NCBI GenBank assembly: GCA_023954035.1
Contig: JAMLIT010000001.1
Span: forward strand, 62,001-126,000
DNA: 64,000 nt
Direction: 5' to 3'
From: Burkholderiaceae bacterium
Lineage (GTDB): Bacteria; Pseudomonadota; Gammaproteobacteria; Burkholderiales; Burkholderiaceae_C
The notes under the pieces were generated by a model. That model did no database searches, had not been told where the DNA came from, and worked only from the letters and a program-made list of their open reading frames with translations. Made by a program: the position numbers and the translations under genes. This document shows, piece after piece, positions 62,697 to 64,000 of the stretch (positions are counted from its first letter, which is position 1; the number at the start of each line of letters is the position of its first letter).

Positions 62697-64000
62697 ATGC
62701 CCCAGCAATTCGACATCCCGTTTGGCCAGCAACTGTGTGATGTTCTTCACACGGAACTGGGCCTGGTCTGCAGCTTTATGGCCGAAGGCGGGCGCATCGT
62801 CGCGTCCAGCGAACGGGCCCGCATCGGACAGGCCCACCCCATCGCGCAGCGCATCATGGAGGGGACGCTGGGAGAATACAGCGTCAGCCCCGAGGAAGCC
62901 GCCGGTTCGAGCACCATGCGCGAGGGCATCAACATGGGCATCGACCTCGACGGCCGGCGCGTCGCCTGCTTTGCCATTGCCGGGAAACTCGAAGCAGTGA
63001 CTCCGCTGGCGCGCTTTGTGCGCTTTTGCGTGGTGTCGTTGCTGCAGGTTCGTCCGGACACGGCGGCAGCATGGGCCTCTGTGGCCTTTGCAGCGCCCTC
63101 GGCGAAAACGCTGGCGCCGACCAATCTGACCGAGTTGCTTGGCCATGCCAGCCAGGCAGTGGGCTTTAGCCTGAACCGCCTGCACGACGCCGTCAATCAC
63201 CTGGACCAGGGAATCACGCTTTTCGACAGCAACCTGCAGCTCGTGGTCTGGAACCGACGGTTTCTGGAACTGGCCGGCCTTCCCGAGACTGCGGTGTGGC
63301 CAGGCCAACGGCTGGAGGCACTGCTTGCGCATTACGCTGCCGTCACTGGCAGTTCGCCCGCAGAGCTGGACTCCCTTCTGACCCGTCAGCTCGCCCGCTG
63401 GCGCGCGGGTCAGCCCAACAGCTACGAGCACGTCAGCCCACAAGGGACCGTTCTGTCCATCGTCGATCGGCCATTGCCCGATGGCAGTCTGGTATCGACC
63501 TACACCGACATCACCGAGAGGTACCGCGCCGACACGGCTCTGCGAAACGCCTTCGACCACGCCGAGCGACTGGTCGACATGCGCACCCGCGCGCTGACGG
63601 AACTCTCCAACCTTTCTTCCGACTGGTTTTGGGAACAAGACGCGCAGTTTCGGTTCACCCGATTCTTTGGCAGCGCGATGCAAATGCTGGGCCGCGACCC
63701 TGCTTATTTCATCGGCAAGCGCAGGTGGGACCTCCCCCTGGAGGGGGTCAGCCAGGCACAGATGGCCGAGCACATCGCCTGCCACGAGCGGCACGAAGCC
63801 TTTCGCCATTTCGAGTACGAGATACAGGATGCGCAAGGCCGAACGCAGTATTTTTCTGTCAGCGGCGCTCCCAGGTTCGACGAGCAGCAGCGCTTCGTCG
63901 GCTACCACGGCAGTGGCAGCAACATGACGGACCTGCGCCAGGCGCAACGGGCCATTCGGGAGAGGGAACGCCAGCTCGCACAAATCGTCGACGGCAGTCC
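62697..64000 (+). CDS. PAS sensor protein with sugar-diacid-recognition-like N-terminus (partial)
   Basis: The first 434 codons of a longer protein cut by the window end. Residues about 1-115 resemble the CdaR sugar-diacid recognition domain (EGGRIVASSERARIGQAHPI, REGINMGIDLDGRRVACFAI). A PAS-like module follows (LNRLHDAVNHLDQGITLFDS, WNRRFLELAGL), then a second PAS (LSNLSSDWFWEQDAQFRFTR) with its PAC tail (YHGSGSNMTDLRQAQRAI). A GGDEF or histidine-kinase output probably lies beyond the end. ATG 62697 fits the domain start; an AGG lies eight bases upstream. Confidence 0.8.
   Translation, partial: MPQQFDIPFGQQLCDVLHTELGLVCSFMAEGGRIVASSERARIGQAHPIAQRIMEGTLGEYSVSPEEAAGSSTMREGINMGIDLDGRRVACFAIAGKLEAVTPLARFVRFCVVSLLQVRPDTAAAWASVAFAAPSAKTLAPTNLTELLGHASQAVGFSLNRLHDAVNHLDQGITLFDSNLQLVVWNRRFLELAGLPETAVWPGQRLEALLAHYAAVTGSSPAELDSLLTRQLARWRAGQPNSYEHVSPQGTVLSIVDRPLPDGSLVSTYTDITERYRADTALRNAFDHAERLVDMRTRALTELSNLSSDWFWEQDAQFRFTRFFGSAMQMLGRDPAYFIGKRRWDLPLEGVSQAQMAEHIACHERHEAFRHFEYEIQDAQGRTQYFSVSGAPRFDEQQRFVGYHGSGSNMTDLRQAQRAIRERERQLAQIVDGS

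Noticed and set aside
1..64000. CRISPR arrays, rRNA genes or a replication origin
   Set aside because: No regularly spaced repeats, rRNA-like sequence or DnaA-box cluster was seen while reading.

Overview
The window looks like a betaproteobacterial chromosome of the order Burkholderiales, probably family Comamonadaceae (Acidovorax/Polaromonas type). This rests on GC-rich coding sequence, the conserved block sspB-sspA-petCBA-mscL-nif3-degS-tatCBA-HIT-hisE-hisI, a Comamonadaceae-style rne/rluC neighbourhood, and a dispersed intergenic repeat (core GGCCTCTAGCGCTT...AGCTAT...TTTTT) of a kind common in that family. The genus is inference.

Positions 1-21,050 are accessory. The left edge holds two overlapping, degenerate copies of an IS110-family transposase. 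The second copy sits against, and appears to have truncated, a DNA adenine methyltransferase gene. That gene ends a minus-strand operon: a phospholipase-D/SNF2-type helicase, a HigB/HigA-like toxin-antitoxin pair, then the methyltransferase. Two genes of unknown function (8283-10327) diverge from the helicase. Together they form a candidate, partly broken anti-phage or restriction-like system. A plus-strand module follows, of the kind carried by integrative elements or phage satellites: an AlpA-like regulator, a 41-residue membrane microprotein, a large P-loop replication-type ATPase, a TubC-like docking-domain protein, a NALKHG-type protein and a zinc-ribbon protein. Next comes a 5-kb stretch with two unknown genes and a MerR regulator paired with a VIT/von Willebrand-A protein. 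It is closed by a second, truncated copy of the zinc-ribbon gene and then tRNA-Arg. No intact integrase or conjugation genes are visible.

From 21,050 to 44,500 the window is mostly core housekeeping: tRNA-Arg and tRNA-Thr, SspAB, cytochrome bc1, MscL, PdxA, Nif3, a DegS-like protease, TatABC, a HIT protein, a patatin, the last two histidine-pathway genes, SppA, a Rieske protein, a HAD phosphatase, RluC, RNase E, YaaA, a prolyl-4-hydroxylase-like enzyme, QueF and an Aer-type aerotaxis receptor. hisI follows sppA rather than hisF, so two normally separate blocks may have been joined here.

From 44,500 to 64,000 the genes are DNA polymerase IV, a PAS-GGDEF protein, an exported truncated hemoglobin with a DUF3034 protein, an alpha-hydroxy-acid oxidase, penicillin-binding protein 1C, an AlkB-type alkane monooxygenase, a BCCT transporter, a 2006-residue bacterial alpha-2-macroglobulin with an intact thioester motif, and the start of a PAS sensor protein that runs off the end. 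All product calls come from reading the sequence and recalling families; no database search was run.
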